NCBI RefSeq assembly: GCF_003865345.1
Contig: NZ_RMVE01000001.1
Location: forward strand, 620,001 to 684,000
Source of the DNA: Nonlabens xiamenensis
GTDB lineage: Bacteria > Bacteroidota > Bacteroidia > Flavobacteriales > Flavobacteriaceae
Reading direction: 5' to 3'
DNA length: 64,000 nucleotides
A model generated the notes under the pieces. That model saw only the letters and a list, made by a program, of their open reading frames with translations. It had not been told where the DNA came from and ran no database searches. This document shows, piece by piece, positions 1 through 8,072 of this stretch. The position numbers and the translations under genes were made by a program. Numbering within the stretch: the stretch's first letter is position 1; each line of letters starts with the position of its first letter.

Positions 1-521
1 CGAGCTATGGGTTGGGCGATCAATTTACCCAGGCCGAAGAGATTGTCACTGAACAATATGCTGGTCAAGGACTGACAGAACAAGAGTTGGATCAAAAAAT
101 CGCTTCTCACCAGCTAGAATATAGTTTTATAGGATATATCGGTAAAGGAATCGAGCCTGCGGTGCGCCCCTTGGGTTATGATTGGAAAATAGGTATCGCC
201 ATTTTGAGTTCGTTTGCAGCCCGTGAGGTGTTTGTGGGAACACTGGCGACCATTTACAGTGTGGAAAGTGATGGCGGTGACGAGCAGACCATTAAAAAGC
301 GCATGGCCGCTGAACAAAATCCGATTTTGGGCGGACCATTGTTTAATTTTGCCAGTGGTATTTCCTTGCTGTTGTTCTATGCTTTTGCCATGCAGTGCAT
401 GAGTACGCTGGCCATTGTTAAAAGAGAAACTAACGGCTGGAAGTGGCCAGCACTTCAATTTTTCTTTATGACTGCCATCGCTTATTTTGCTGCCTTGGGA
501 GCCTTTCAATTATTGAAATAA
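1..521 (+). CDS. feoB: Ferrous iron transport protein B, C-terminal part (5' truncated by window)
   Basis: C-terminal ~172 residues of the inner-membrane Fe(II) transporter FeoB. The frame is already open at base 3 (S-Y-G-L-G-D...), so the gene begins before the window; the TTG at 12 is not its start. The FeoB core membrane signature is seen around GKGIEPAVRPLGYDWKIGIA followed by SSFAAREVFVGTLATIYSV, with the family's AARE-F-V segment between hydrophobic helices. A last hydrophobic stretch (FFFMTAIAYFAALGAFQLL) ends the protein. The N-terminal G-protein domain lies outside the window. The stop codon overlaps the ATG of the small Cys-rich protein by one base, so the two are probably translationally coupled. 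Confidence 0.93.
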   Translation, partial: SYGLGDQFTQAEEIVTEQYAGQGLTEQELDQKIASHQLEYSFIGYIGKGIEPAVRPLGYDWKIGIAILSSFAAREVFVGTLATIYSVESDGGDEQTIKKRMAAEQNPILGGPLFNFASGISLLLFYAFAMQCMSTLAIVKRETNGWKWPALQFFFMTAIAYFAALGAFQLLK

Positions 522-649
522 TGTATCTACTTCAATACATCATCGTCGGAATCTTGGTATTGGCAGCCTTGGGCTGGCTGCTCCGCAAATGGCTTTTCCC
601 TACAAAATTCAATTCGTCTTGTGGCGATGGAGATTGTGGCTGTCACTAA
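521..649 (+). CDS. FeoB-associated Cys-rich membrane protein (42 aa)
   Basis: Small membrane protein starting at the ATG that overlaps the feoB stop (TAATG). One hydrophobic helix (about residues 3-22, LLQYIIVGILVLAALGWLL) is followed by a basic stretch and a Cys-rich tail, SSCGDGDCGCH. This is the usual build of the FeoB-associated Cys-rich protein family, found directly downstream of feoB in many bacteria and presumed to help FeoB assembly or metal handling. The reading frame extends upstream to 443, but that part overlaps feoB and is not membrane-like, so 521 is preferred. Confidence 0.85.
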   Translation: MYLLQYIIVGILVLAALGWLLRKWLFPTKFNSSCGDGDCGCH

Positions 650-662
650 TTGGGTGTGGTAC

Positions 663-676
663 GCTTTCGCGAAAGC
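663..676. repeat. Palindromic repeat, site 1 (14-bp core)
   Basis: GCTTTCGCGAAAGC, a perfect palindrome, in the gap between the feoB cluster and murI. The outermost base pair of the 16-bp form is broken on the right side (A at 677). Confidence 0.9.
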
Positions 677-720
677 ATTGAGACAATGGGTTCTAAAACG
701 AAAGCTTTACTTTTACTTAT

Positions 721-1506
721 ATGAATGAAAATCCCATAGGTTTTTTTGATTCGGGTGTGGGCGGCACCAGCGTTTGGAAGGAAGTGGTGCAGCTATTACC
801 CCATGAGCATACCATCTACTTGGCTGATTCCAAACATGCTCCTTACGGTAGAAAACCCAAGGAAGAGATCATTCAACTTTGTGTGAAAAACACCGAATTT
901 TTGTTGGAAAGGGGTTGTAAATTGATTGCCATTCCTTGCAATACTGCTACGACTAATGCAATTGCCTATTTACGCTCCCACTATGATGTACCATTTATCG
1001 GTATTGAGCCAGCTATAAAACCGGCTGCCTTGCAAAGTGATTCCAAGAAGATAGGTATTCTGGCGACGCAGGGGACATTATCCAGCGAACTTTTTAATCA
1101 AACACAACAAGAATTTGCTCGGGATGTAGAGTCTATTGAGGTGGTAGGTACAGGGATCGTGGAATTGATCGAATCTGGACAACGCAACAGCCCAGAAATG
1201 GTTGAACTCCTTCAATCGATCTGCCAACCCTTTATGACTTCAGGCATTGATTTTTTAGTGTTGGGCTGTAGCCACTACCCCTATATCAAAGAGCACTTGC
1301 AGGTCATTCTGCCAGAGAATGTCCGCATCATTGATTCTGGCGCAGCCGTCGCCCGGCAAACATTGAGCATACTTAAACAGCACCAATTGCTCAATCCCAA
1401 TCAGCAACCAGGCTCTCACCAACTTTATTCCAATTTACAGATTCAGGTTTTGGAAGAATTGACCTCTACCGTCCAGCACAGGGAAGTGGCTTTGGCTGAT
1501 TTTTGA
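721..1506 (+). CDS. murI: Glutamate racemase
   Basis: Cytoplasmic enzyme interconverting L- and D-glutamate for peptidoglycan. At 261 aa it is of normal family length. The N-terminal IGFFDSGVGGTSV loop holds the catalytic-site Asp-Ser. The two catalytic cysteines are C73 in PCNTATTNA and C183 in LGCSHYPYI, in the usual spacing. The start is the ATG at 721; an in-frame upstream extension is not needed, since FFDSGVGG sits near the N-terminus as in the family. It is followed tail-to-tail by the LytTR regulator with only 3 nt between. Confidence 0.95.
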   Translation: MNENPIGFFDSGVGGTSVWKEVVQLLPHEHTIYLADSKHAPYGRKPKEEIIQLCVKNTEFLLERGCKLIAIPCNTATTNAIAYLRSHYDVPFIGIEPAIKPAALQSDSKKIGILATQGTLSSELFNQTQQEFARDVESIEVVGTGIVELIESGQRNSPEMVELLQSICQPFMTSGIDFLVLGCSHYPYIKEHLQVILPENVRIIDSGAAVARQTLSILKQHQLLNPNQQPGSHQLYSNLQIQVLEELTSTVQHREVALADF

Positions 1507-1509
1507 TGT

Positions 1510-2244
1510 TCAGGTAAAATACCCAAACAATTCCAATTTGCGACTGGGGCTCACAGGCAATTCCGTTTGTCCGAGCATTACACTGCCTCCTTTTCCTTTT
1601 TTATAAGCGGTCACATGGCTGGCATTGATCAAATAGGATTTGTGGATTCTGGCAAAACCCTTGTCAGTAAGCATATCCTCAAAATGTTTTAAGGTTTTGC
1701 TGACCAACTTTGTGTCCTGTGCCAAATAAATATGCGTGTAATTGTCATCAGCTTTACAGTAGATGATGTCTTTGATGGGCAGTACCTCAAAACCTTCCTG
1801 GGTAGGAATAGTGATCTTTTCCGTGAGCTGAGAATGATCTTGTTTTTTGATACCTAACTCGACCGGAATTTGCTGTTCCTTTTGTTTGATCGCTTTGACG
1901 ATATCCACCGCTTTAATCAACTCGTCAATATCAATGGGTTTGGTCAGGTAATAGGCGGCTTGTTGATTGAGAGCATCTTTGGCATATTGATCATAGGCGG
2001 TAACAAAAACCGTTTCAAAGGAACGTTCGCCCAACTTGTCCAGTAAATCAAAGGCAGTTCCATAAGGCATTTCAACATCCAGAAACAATAAGTCTATCTC
2101 GGTTCGTCTCAGTAATTGTAAAGCATCATCGACATTGGTAGCTTCGCCTACCAGCTCAACACTAGGGCAATATTTGGTGAGATAATTGGCCAAAATTTCC
2201 CTGGAAATCTGCTCGTCTTCTACGATTATTGCTTTTAGTATCAT
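1510..2244 (-). CDS. LytTR-family response regulator
   Basis: 244-aa DNA-binding response regulator. The receiver domain covers about residues 1-120, with the acidic pair near E9-D10-E11, phosphoacceptor D56 (LLFLDVEMP) and K102 (LTKPID). A linker is followed by a C-terminal LytTR domain (about 145-244, with DIIYCKADDNYTHIYL and FARIHKSYLINASHV). It lies 10 nt downstream of the LytS-type histidine kinase on the same strand, so the two form a two-component system. The targets are not evident from the sequence. Confidence 0.93.
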   Translation of the reverse strand: MILKAIIVEDEQISREILANYLTKYCPSVELVGEATNVDDALQLLRRTEIDLLFLDVEMPYGTAFDLLDKLGERSFETVFVTAYDQYAKDALNQQAAYYLTKPIDIDELIKAVDIVKAIKQKEQQIPVELGIKKQDHSQLTEKITIPTQEGFEVLPIKDIIYCKADDNYTHIYLAQDTKLVSKTLKHFEDMLTDKGFARIHKSYLINASHVTAYKKGKGGSVMLGQTELPVSPSRKLELFGYFT

Positions 2245-2254
2245 AAGCTGTGAA

Positions 2255-4618
2255 TTAGGGTTTGAGATTGACCTCTTGTTTTGGGCATTTGATCCAAAGT
2301 TCTACCTGGGTACCTACGTCTGGTGAGAGCCCGGCATCTCCAACCTGCATTTGAATATCGCAATCATGTAGCGCATTGAGCAGCGCAACCCTGTTCTTGA
2401 TATTGCCCAGTCCTTTTGAATCCCGTTTCTTTTGATGTTTAGTCTTGATGGCTTTGGATTTTTCCCTTCCTATTCCGTCATCCACTATTTTCACATAAAT
2501 GCCGTGATCTGTTGGTCTACCTGTAGCTGCCGCGAGGGGTTCCATCTTTATTTGCAGTTGACCTTTTTCTTCTTTGTAGCGCAATCCATGCCAAACGGCA
2601 TTTTCTATAATGGGTTGCAGCAACATGGGAGGCACTTGTAGATTGGCTTGAGCCAATGCTGGGTCCACTTGTAGCTGATAATCAAATTTATCTTTAAAGC
2701 GCTCGTGTTCCAATTTGAGGTAAAGCCCAATCAGTTCCACTTCCTTTTCCAGGCTAATGAAATCCAGCTCGCTGTTTTCCAAAACACTCCGCATGAGCTT
2801 GGAAAAGTCGGCCAGGTATTTATTGGCTGCACGTTCATCGTTTTTGGCGATATAGCTGTTCACTGAATTCAAAGCATTGAAAATAAAATGCGGATTCATC
2901 TGGCTCTTGAGTGATTTGAGGGCGAGCAGTCGGTTATTGATACGTTGTTGCTGGTTGGCCCGATACATCCAATACGCTAATGCAATCAGCAGCAAGCTCA
3001 GTGCGACCAATGAATAGATTACCCAACGCTGACGCTGATTGACCTGCTGGCTGAGTTCGCGTTCCGTACTGATCAGCGCAAGCTTATTTTCTGTGAGTTC
3101 GCGATCCTTTTCCAGAGTCAGGACGCGTGTTTGTTTATTCAGTAATTCACGTGACTTCCTGCTAGCCACTTCCAGTTGTCTTTCCTTCTCCTCAAAAAGT
3201 GCATTGAGGGCATTGGTATAAATTTCATTATAGGCCAGGGCTTTACTGGCATTTCCATTTTCCTTATTGAGGTTATAGAGGGCAAAAGCTGCATCTTTTT
3301 TGACTTCCAGGTCACCTTGGGATTCAGCTTCAGATAAACTGGTCTCATAATAATTCATGGCTTCACGCAGCTTGTTTTGCGCTTTGAGTGCCTCTGCAAT
3401 TTTAAGTTGTTCTTTTTGCTTGGACAATACTTTGGGATCCAGCTCATTGTCGGCAAAATTGGCTGAACTTTTTTTCTCCGTGTTTGCTGCAGGTTCGGTT
3501 GCTAATATTTCTTCAGCGATCTCAATGTCGTCCATATCAGATTCGATAACCACGTTGGATTCCTGCGCTTTCAATCTATCTGATGTTCTGGTGTTGTTTT
3601 GCATGTCCAGGCTATCCAATAAGTAGATGTTCATCTTGCGCAAAGCAATTTCCTTATCGTACTGATTATTACTGTTGTAAAAGTCGGCTGTTGCGGATTG
3701 TGTAATGGCGTTGGCTACAGGACTCTGACTTTTTGATTTGATTATCGCATTATTGTAGAAATTTTCTGCCTCTTCAATGCGTCCCATTTCGTTTAATAAA
3801 TTGGCAATACTGGCGTTGAGGGCAGTTGCCTGAGCGGTATCGCCTATTTCTTCGGCTTTATTTAAAGCCTTTTGAAAGCTATTGAGGGCTTGTTGGTTTT
3901 TGTTGCTCTTTTGTTGGGAGCTCGCCAATCCCTTCAGTCGTTGTAATTCTTTGGCTGGGGTTAAACCGCCGATAGATTGATACAGGCCTATCGCCTGTTG
4001 ATAATTGCCGTTGGCCCTCAGTGCCTCTGCTTTTTTGAGTTGTAGTTCTGGACTTCTACTTTTTTCAATGGCCAGCCCAAAATTATCCACCGCCAGATCG
4101 TATTGCGCATTGTACATATACAGGTCGCCTAACTTTTCATAAGCCCTGGCTTCTTGGTCGGGCGATAACGACTTGGGGTTATTGGATAATGCAGCGATGA
4201 GGAAATCGGCAGTTTTTTCGGCATCTTTTTTTAGATATAAGGATGCACTGTCCATTGCGGTGGCATAGGAAAGGCCCGCCAGGTTTTTCTTATCTTGTTC
4301 TTCGTCAACCACCCTTATTTCTATATCGTCATAGCTATTGATGCGGTAGTAAACTGTTTCAAAATCCAAGCCTCTTACCGTCACCTCGTCCCCCATATTG
4401 GCAGGTAATTTAAAGTATCCCAAGGCGTTAGTTGAGGTATATTGACCGTTTCTGCCTTCTACATCTGCACCTGAAATTGGTCGGCCATCTTCTGTCACGA
4501 CACGGCCTTCCAATATCATAGTAGTACCCTCAGTGCGATTGGGGACAGAGGCATTGTTCTGGGCCACAGCATTAAGGCTGCACAAGCATAATATGAGGAT
4601 CAGCAATTGTTTGATCAT
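2255..4618 (-). CDS. LytS-type sensor histidine kinase with carboxypeptidase-like and TPR domains
   Basis: 787-aa membrane sensor. It has a signal peptide (1-19, ending AVAQ) and a carboxypeptidase-regulatory-like beta domain (about 34-108, LEGRVVTEDGRPISGADVEG). A long helical region of TPR-like repeats follows (about 120-480). One membrane helix (WVIYSLVALSLLLIALAYWMY, about 530-550) leads to a His_kinase domain with H577 in QMNPHFIFNAL and an ATPase N-box (PMLLQPIIENAVWHGL). The TPRs therefore appear to be periplasmic. The kinase gene is first in a leftward operon with the LytTR regulator. This domain order is common in Bacteroidota; the ligand is unknown. Confidence 0.92.
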   Translation of the reverse strand: MIKQLLILILCLCSLNAVAQNNASVPNRTEGTTMILEGRVVTEDGRPISGADVEGRNGQYTSTNALGYFKLPANMGDEVTVRGLDFETVYYRINSYDDIEIRVVDEEQDKKNLAGLSYATAMDSASLYLKKDAEKTADFLIAALSNNPKSLSPDQEARAYEKLGDLYMYNAQYDLAVDNFGLAIEKSRSPELQLKKAEALRANGNYQQAIGLYQSIGGLTPAKELQRLKGLASSQQKSNKNQQALNSFQKALNKAEEIGDTAQATALNASIANLLNEMGRIEEAENFYNNAIIKSKSQSPVANAITQSATADFYNSNNQYDKEIALRKMNIYLLDSLDMQNNTRTSDRLKAQESNVVIESDMDDIEIAEEILATEPAANTEKKSSANFADNELDPKVLSKQKEQLKIAEALKAQNKLREAMNYYETSLSEAESQGDLEVKKDAAFALYNLNKENGNASKALAYNEIYTNALNALFEEKERQLEVASRKSRELLNKQTRVLTLEKDRELTENKLALISTERELSQQVNQRQRWVIYSLVALSLLLIALAYWMYRANQQQRINNRLLALKSLKSQMNPHFIFNALNSVNSYIAKNDERAANKYLADFSKLMRSVLENSELDFISLEKEVELIGLYLKLEHERFKDKFDYQLQVDPALAQANLQVPPMLLQPIIENAVWHGLRYKEEKGQLQIKMEPLAAATGRPTDHGIYVKIVDDGIGREKSKAIKTKHQKKRDSKGLGNIKNRVALLNALHDCDIQMQVGDAGLSPDVGTQVELWIKCPKQEVNLKP

Positions 4619-4695
4619 GGGGTAAACTTAATCATTAAAATTTACTTGGTTCCAGCGATAAGGCAGGATTCCAGCGATTTTAACCTTGTTTTTGT

Positions 4696-4711
4696 CGCTT
4701 TCGCGAAAGCG
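4696..4711. repeat. Palindromic repeat, site 2 (16 bp)
   Basis: Perfect CGCTTTCGCGAAAGCG in the divergent gap between the histidine kinase and the SIMPL-like gene. Confidence 0.95.
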
Positions 4712-4815
4712 TACTCAATCAGCCCAGCATTTGGCTCATTCAGATAAGCACTGCACTCATTTGCCCTGTCATCGACCGCTGTAAGCCAATAGTTTTGGTA
4801 CAAATCCCAAAAATC

Positions 4816-5844
4816 ATGAAGATGAAGAAGACAATACTTAGCCTTTTGATCGTATTAGTATGCGCTCAACTCCATGGGCAACATCTAGGTAATTTCAACA
4901 ACCAGGCAGCGACAATGAAGATTTCCAGAGCCAATATAGCTACGTCTGACAATGCGATAGTTTATGGCAAACAAAGTACGTATGCCTCACCACCACTGCA
5001 ACCTAGTAATATATTGTCACTTAACCTGAGGTCATTGTATAATGTTGAAGCCACAGATTATACCGCCGTTTTTAATGTGGTTCAAGTAGGAAATACTGCC
5101 GAGGAAACTACCCAATTGATGAATGAAAAAATCGATAGGGTCAAAAGCAGACTTAAGGCCGATGGTTTTCAAGGACAATTTGCCCTCGATATGATCTCTT
5201 TTGTTCCCCAATATGAAATTGAAGTCACCAAAAAACTTTTTTCCAAGACTTATACCGAAGTTCCGGTAGGCTTTGAATTACAGCAAAACTTGATGATCAG
5301 CTATCGCGATGATGCCGATTTTCACAAGATTCTTAATGCCTGTGCTTCGGCCGAAATCTATAACCTGGTTAAAGTGGATTATTATGTCAAAAATCTGGAA
5401 GCCATTTATGAAGATCTACAGAAAAAGCTCCTGGCCGAAGTGGAAAAGAAAAAGGAATATTACAAAAACTTGGGTTTTGAAATGGCGCAGATGAATGTGG
5501 CGATGGCCGATAAGAAGTATTATCACATGCCCAAGGATTTTTATAAAAGCTATCTCGCTGCAGAAAACGTAAGCATGGAATCCATTAAAGGCAAGAAAAA
5601 CGTGACCTCAGTCCGCAAACCTACCTCTTATTATTACGATCCCATTCCCTATTCAGGCTACGACATTGTGGTGAATGCGGCTATCACAAAACCAGTGATT
5701 CAATTGGGTATGGATTTGAGTTTGCGATATACCCCAAAACCAGAGGAAAAGAAACCTGTTCCCGTACCTGAAAAACCAGATCCCAAGGTATATGTAGTTA
5801 GTCCGACAGGACCGATCGATATCAAACAGCTACCGCAGAATTAA
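4816..5844 (+). CDS. SIMPL/DUF541-like secreted protein
   Basis: About 342 aa. The start is placed at the ATG at 4816 (MKMKKTILSLLIVLVCAQLHGQ), which gives a clean signal peptide; the longer TTG start at 4795 would add residues that do not fit. The middle part (DYTAVFNVVQVGNTAEETTQ, then an Asn/Asp-rich helix with repeated K-R-L) resembles the SIMPL (DUF541) fold, in which paired beta strands flank a helix annotated ATxKLNxKV in the family. The C-terminal tail is proline-rich (PEEKKPVPVPEKPDPK) and probably extends away from the domain. It lies 39 nt upstream of the VWA lipoprotein and may share its transcript. Role unknown. Confidence 0.65.
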   Translation: MKMKKTILSLLIVLVCAQLHGQHLGNFNNQAATMKISRANIATSDNAIVYGKQSTYASPPLQPSNILSLNLRSLYNVEATDYTAVFNVVQVGNTAEETTQLMNEKIDRVKSRLKADGFQGQFALDMISFVPQYEIEVTKKLFSKTYTEVPVGFELQQNLMISYRDDADFHKILNACASAEIYNLVKVDYYVKNLEAIYEDLQKKLLAEVEKKKEYYKNLGFEMAQMNVAMADKKYYHMPKDFYKSYLAAENVSMESIKGKKNVTSVRKPTSYYYDPIPYSGYDIVVNAAITKPVIQLGMDLSLRYTPKPEEKKPVPVPEKPDPKVYVVSPTGPIDIKQLPQN

Positions 5845-5883
5845 TAGCGAAACAAATTAAACCGCAATCAATTAAAAACCAGA

Positions 5884-7071
5884 ATGATGAAAAATGTAAA
5901 ATTTTGGGCAATGGCCGTTGGACTCGCTGCGACCTTGTCTTGTAAAACCGCTGCCGAGGAATCTGATCATTTCAATCCAGAATTCGTTTGTGTAAACGAA
6001 AACACTCCAACGCCTCTGGTCAACAATACTTCGGCTACGATTCAAATGGCTTTGCTGCTGGACACCAGCTCTAGTATGGATGGCTTGATCGACCAAGCCA
6101 AAACTCAATTGTGGGACATCGTCAATAAAATGTCTGGCGCCCATTGTCAGGATCAGCAAGCCGTTTTGGAGATCGCCCTTTATGAGTACGGAAATAGTAG
6201 GCTGAGTGCTGAGAGCGCCTATGTGAGACAAGTTTTGGGTTTCAGCAGAGATCTGGATCAAATCAGCGCATCACTGTTTGGTTTGACCACAGAAGGCGGA
6301 GACGAATACTGCGGGACAGTGATTGATAAATCTCTAAAGGAGCTGGAATGGCGGGATGGAAAAAATGATTTGAAGATGTTGTTTATCGCTGGAAATGAAA
6401 GTTTCAATCAAGGGAATATACCTTATGCTTCCAGTATTGCACAAGCTATTGAAGAGGATGTGGTGGTGAATACCATTTTCTGTGGCGACTGGAATACAGG
6501 GGTGCAACTTAAATGGAAAGAAGGAGCAATTCTGGGCAAGGGTGAGTACATGAACCTGGATCACAACCAGAAGTCGGCCTACGTATCTACTCCTTATGAT
6601 GATCAAATACTTCAATGCAACACCAGGCTCAATGACACCTATGTGGCGTTTGGAAGCCACGGCGAAATAAGTAAGGCTCAACAAATGGAGGTGGATAATG
6701 ATGTACAGGAAGTTTCTATACAGGCCAATGTGAATCGCACGTTGTCCAAAACCAGTCAGAATTATTACAATGCCTCATGGGACCTGGTTGATGCGATGGA
6801 TCAACCCGAATCCAAAAAGAAGTTGCTACAACCTGCCAACAGGGTGCATCTACCAAAATATTTGCAAGATAAGAGCAAAGAAGAAATTATTGCCTTCACT
6901 CAGGCCAAAAAACAGGAACGTTTAAAAATCCAACAACAGATTCAAAAGTTAAATCAACAACGTGAGGCCTATATCGCCCAGCATTCTAACACTGAGGGCA
7001 ATGCCCTAGAGTCTGCAATGTTTCAAGCGGTTAAAAAACAGGCAGCGACCAAAAACTACCATTGGAAATAG
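5884..7071 (+). CDS. VWA-domain lipoprotein
   Basis: 395-aa predicted lipoprotein with lipobox LSC at C20 (GLAATLSCKT). A von Willebrand factor A domain begins near residue 53. Its metal-ion-dependent adhesion site starts D60-T-S-S-S64, matching DxSxS, and GGDEYCG and LFIAGNESF come at the positions expected for the other metal loops. The C-terminal third (about 330-395) is a charged Gln/Lys-rich helix, probably coiled coil (KKQERLKIQQQIQKLNQQRE). Likely surface or periplasmic protein binding; partner unknown. The next gene begins within 60 nt. Confidence 0.82.
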   Translation: MMKNVKFWAMAVGLAATLSCKTAAEESDHFNPEFVCVNENTPTPLVNNTSATIQMALLLDTSSSMDGLIDQAKTQLWDIVNKMSGAHCQDQQAVLEIALYEYGNSRLSAESAYVRQVLGFSRDLDQISASLFGLTTEGGDEYCGTVIDKSLKELEWRDGKNDLKMLFIAGNESFNQGNIPYASSIAQAIEEDVVVNTIFCGDWNTGVQLKWKEGAILGKGEYMNLDHNQKSAYVSTPYDDQILQCNTRLNDTYVAFGSHGEISKAQQMEVDNDVQEVSIQANVNRTLSKTSQNYYNASWDLVDAMDQPESKKKLLQPANRVHLPKYLQDKSKEEIIAFTQAKKQERLKIQQQIQKLNQQREAYIAQHSNTEGNALESAMFQAVKKQAATKNYHWK

Positions 7072-7130
7072 GGTTCAATATCATTGGACAGTCTTATGCC
7101 GGCCTTATTCAGGATTATCGCATTGATGTT

Positions 7131-7988
7131 ATGAAAAGTACTCAAATAAGCTATAGCGGATTTCATTTACACCTACATCAAATATTAATGTGGATTTGTT
7201 TAGGCATGGGTTATGTTTCCTTTTCACAGGCTTCCTCGGTGGGTAAATTTGAGTTTGAGATCCAATTTGATCGTGAAACTTCAGCTTTTTATGAAGTTTC
7301 GTACTTGCCTCGATCTGGACACGTATTAAAAAATGTTTCTGGTTATAGTGATCAGAAACAGAACAAACTCATTCTAAAGGGGGAAAGTCATTTCATCGTA
7401 AGAAATGATTTTCCTTTGTTTTTAATAAAAATAACTAAGGGTGGAAGGCAAGATGTAGAGAAAACTGTGGTACTAAATTTTAATGATTTTCAGCGTCATT
7501 TTGATCAGCGACCTAGGATCGTCTTAAGTCCTGGTTGTACTTATTTTGAGGTACAATATGAGACCAGTCCACCAGCCACAGTACCCAAAATCATGTGTAA
7601 GCCATCCCAGGAAGTAGATCAGTATCTGGAGATGTCATATGTTCCAGAATCAGACCTATTGGTGGCATCTCTGTTTCTTGAAAAATTGGATAAGGCAGGT
7701 GTTCTCGCAAGATTTACTCCGTATTTTATTTGTCCGCTTTCCCAGTTGGATCTTCCTGAAAAACGATCTGTATTTACCGACAGGTACGGCGTTGAGTTTA
7801 GATTTATAAGGATGGACTCGGGTGTATCAGCTTCAGTGCTTCAGTCTTCCGTTTACCCTGCTTCCCTGAAGTCCGCTTTCGCGAAAGCGGTACAACACAA
7901 CAAAAACATCGCCCAAGGCTTATTTAAGAAATACGGAGCGGAATGGTACCATCAATTGCCATTTAACATTCCTGGCGTCGTTCTGTAG
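7131..7988 (+). CDS. Secreted protein of unknown function
   Basis: About 285 aa from the ATG at 7131; the frame is open to 7062 and overlaps the VWA gene, but the signal-like hydrophobic segment (ILMWICLGMGYVSFSQA) fits the later start. I do not recognise a family. The body is rich in beta-strand-like segments (GKFEFEIQFDRETSAFYEVSYLP). The palindromic repeat is read in frame near the C-terminus as S-A-F-A-K-A-V, so the end of this protein has absorbed a copy. mutS follows after 84 nt. Confidence 0.6.
   Translation: MKSTQISYSGFHLHLHQILMWICLGMGYVSFSQASSVGKFEFEIQFDRETSAFYEVSYLPRSGHVLKNVSGYSDQKQNKLILKGESHFIVRNDFPLFLIKITKGGRQDVEKTVVLNFNDFQRHFDQRPRIVLSPGCTYFEVQYETSPPATVPKIMCKPSQEVDQYLEMSYVPESDLLVASLFLEKLDKAGVLARFTPYFICPLSQLDLPEKRSVFTDRYGVEFRFIRMDSGVSASVLQSSVYPASLKSAFAKAVQHNKNIAQGLFKKYGAEWYHQLPFNIPGVVL
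7874..7889. repeat. Palindromic repeat, site 3 (16 bp, in CDS)
   Basis: Perfect CGCTTTCGCGAAAGCG inside the secreted unknown gene, read as AFAKA. Palindromy extends one more base pair on each side (CCGC..GCGG). Confidence 0.95.
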
Positions 7989-8040
7989 AAACTGTTGAAA
8001 AAGGAAGCTTGACAAAGGCATGATGGCCGAGACTTAATTG

Positions 8041-8048
8041 TATTTTTG
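8041..8048 (+). promoter_or_regulatory. Candidate -7 element for mutS
   Basis: TATTTTTG matches the Bacteroidota TAnnTTTG -7 consensus, 24 nt before the mutS start. No well-placed -33 TTG is seen (the nearest is 29 nt upstream). Confidence 0.45.
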
Positions 8049-8072
8049 GAGTTTTACTAAATCCGAACAATT

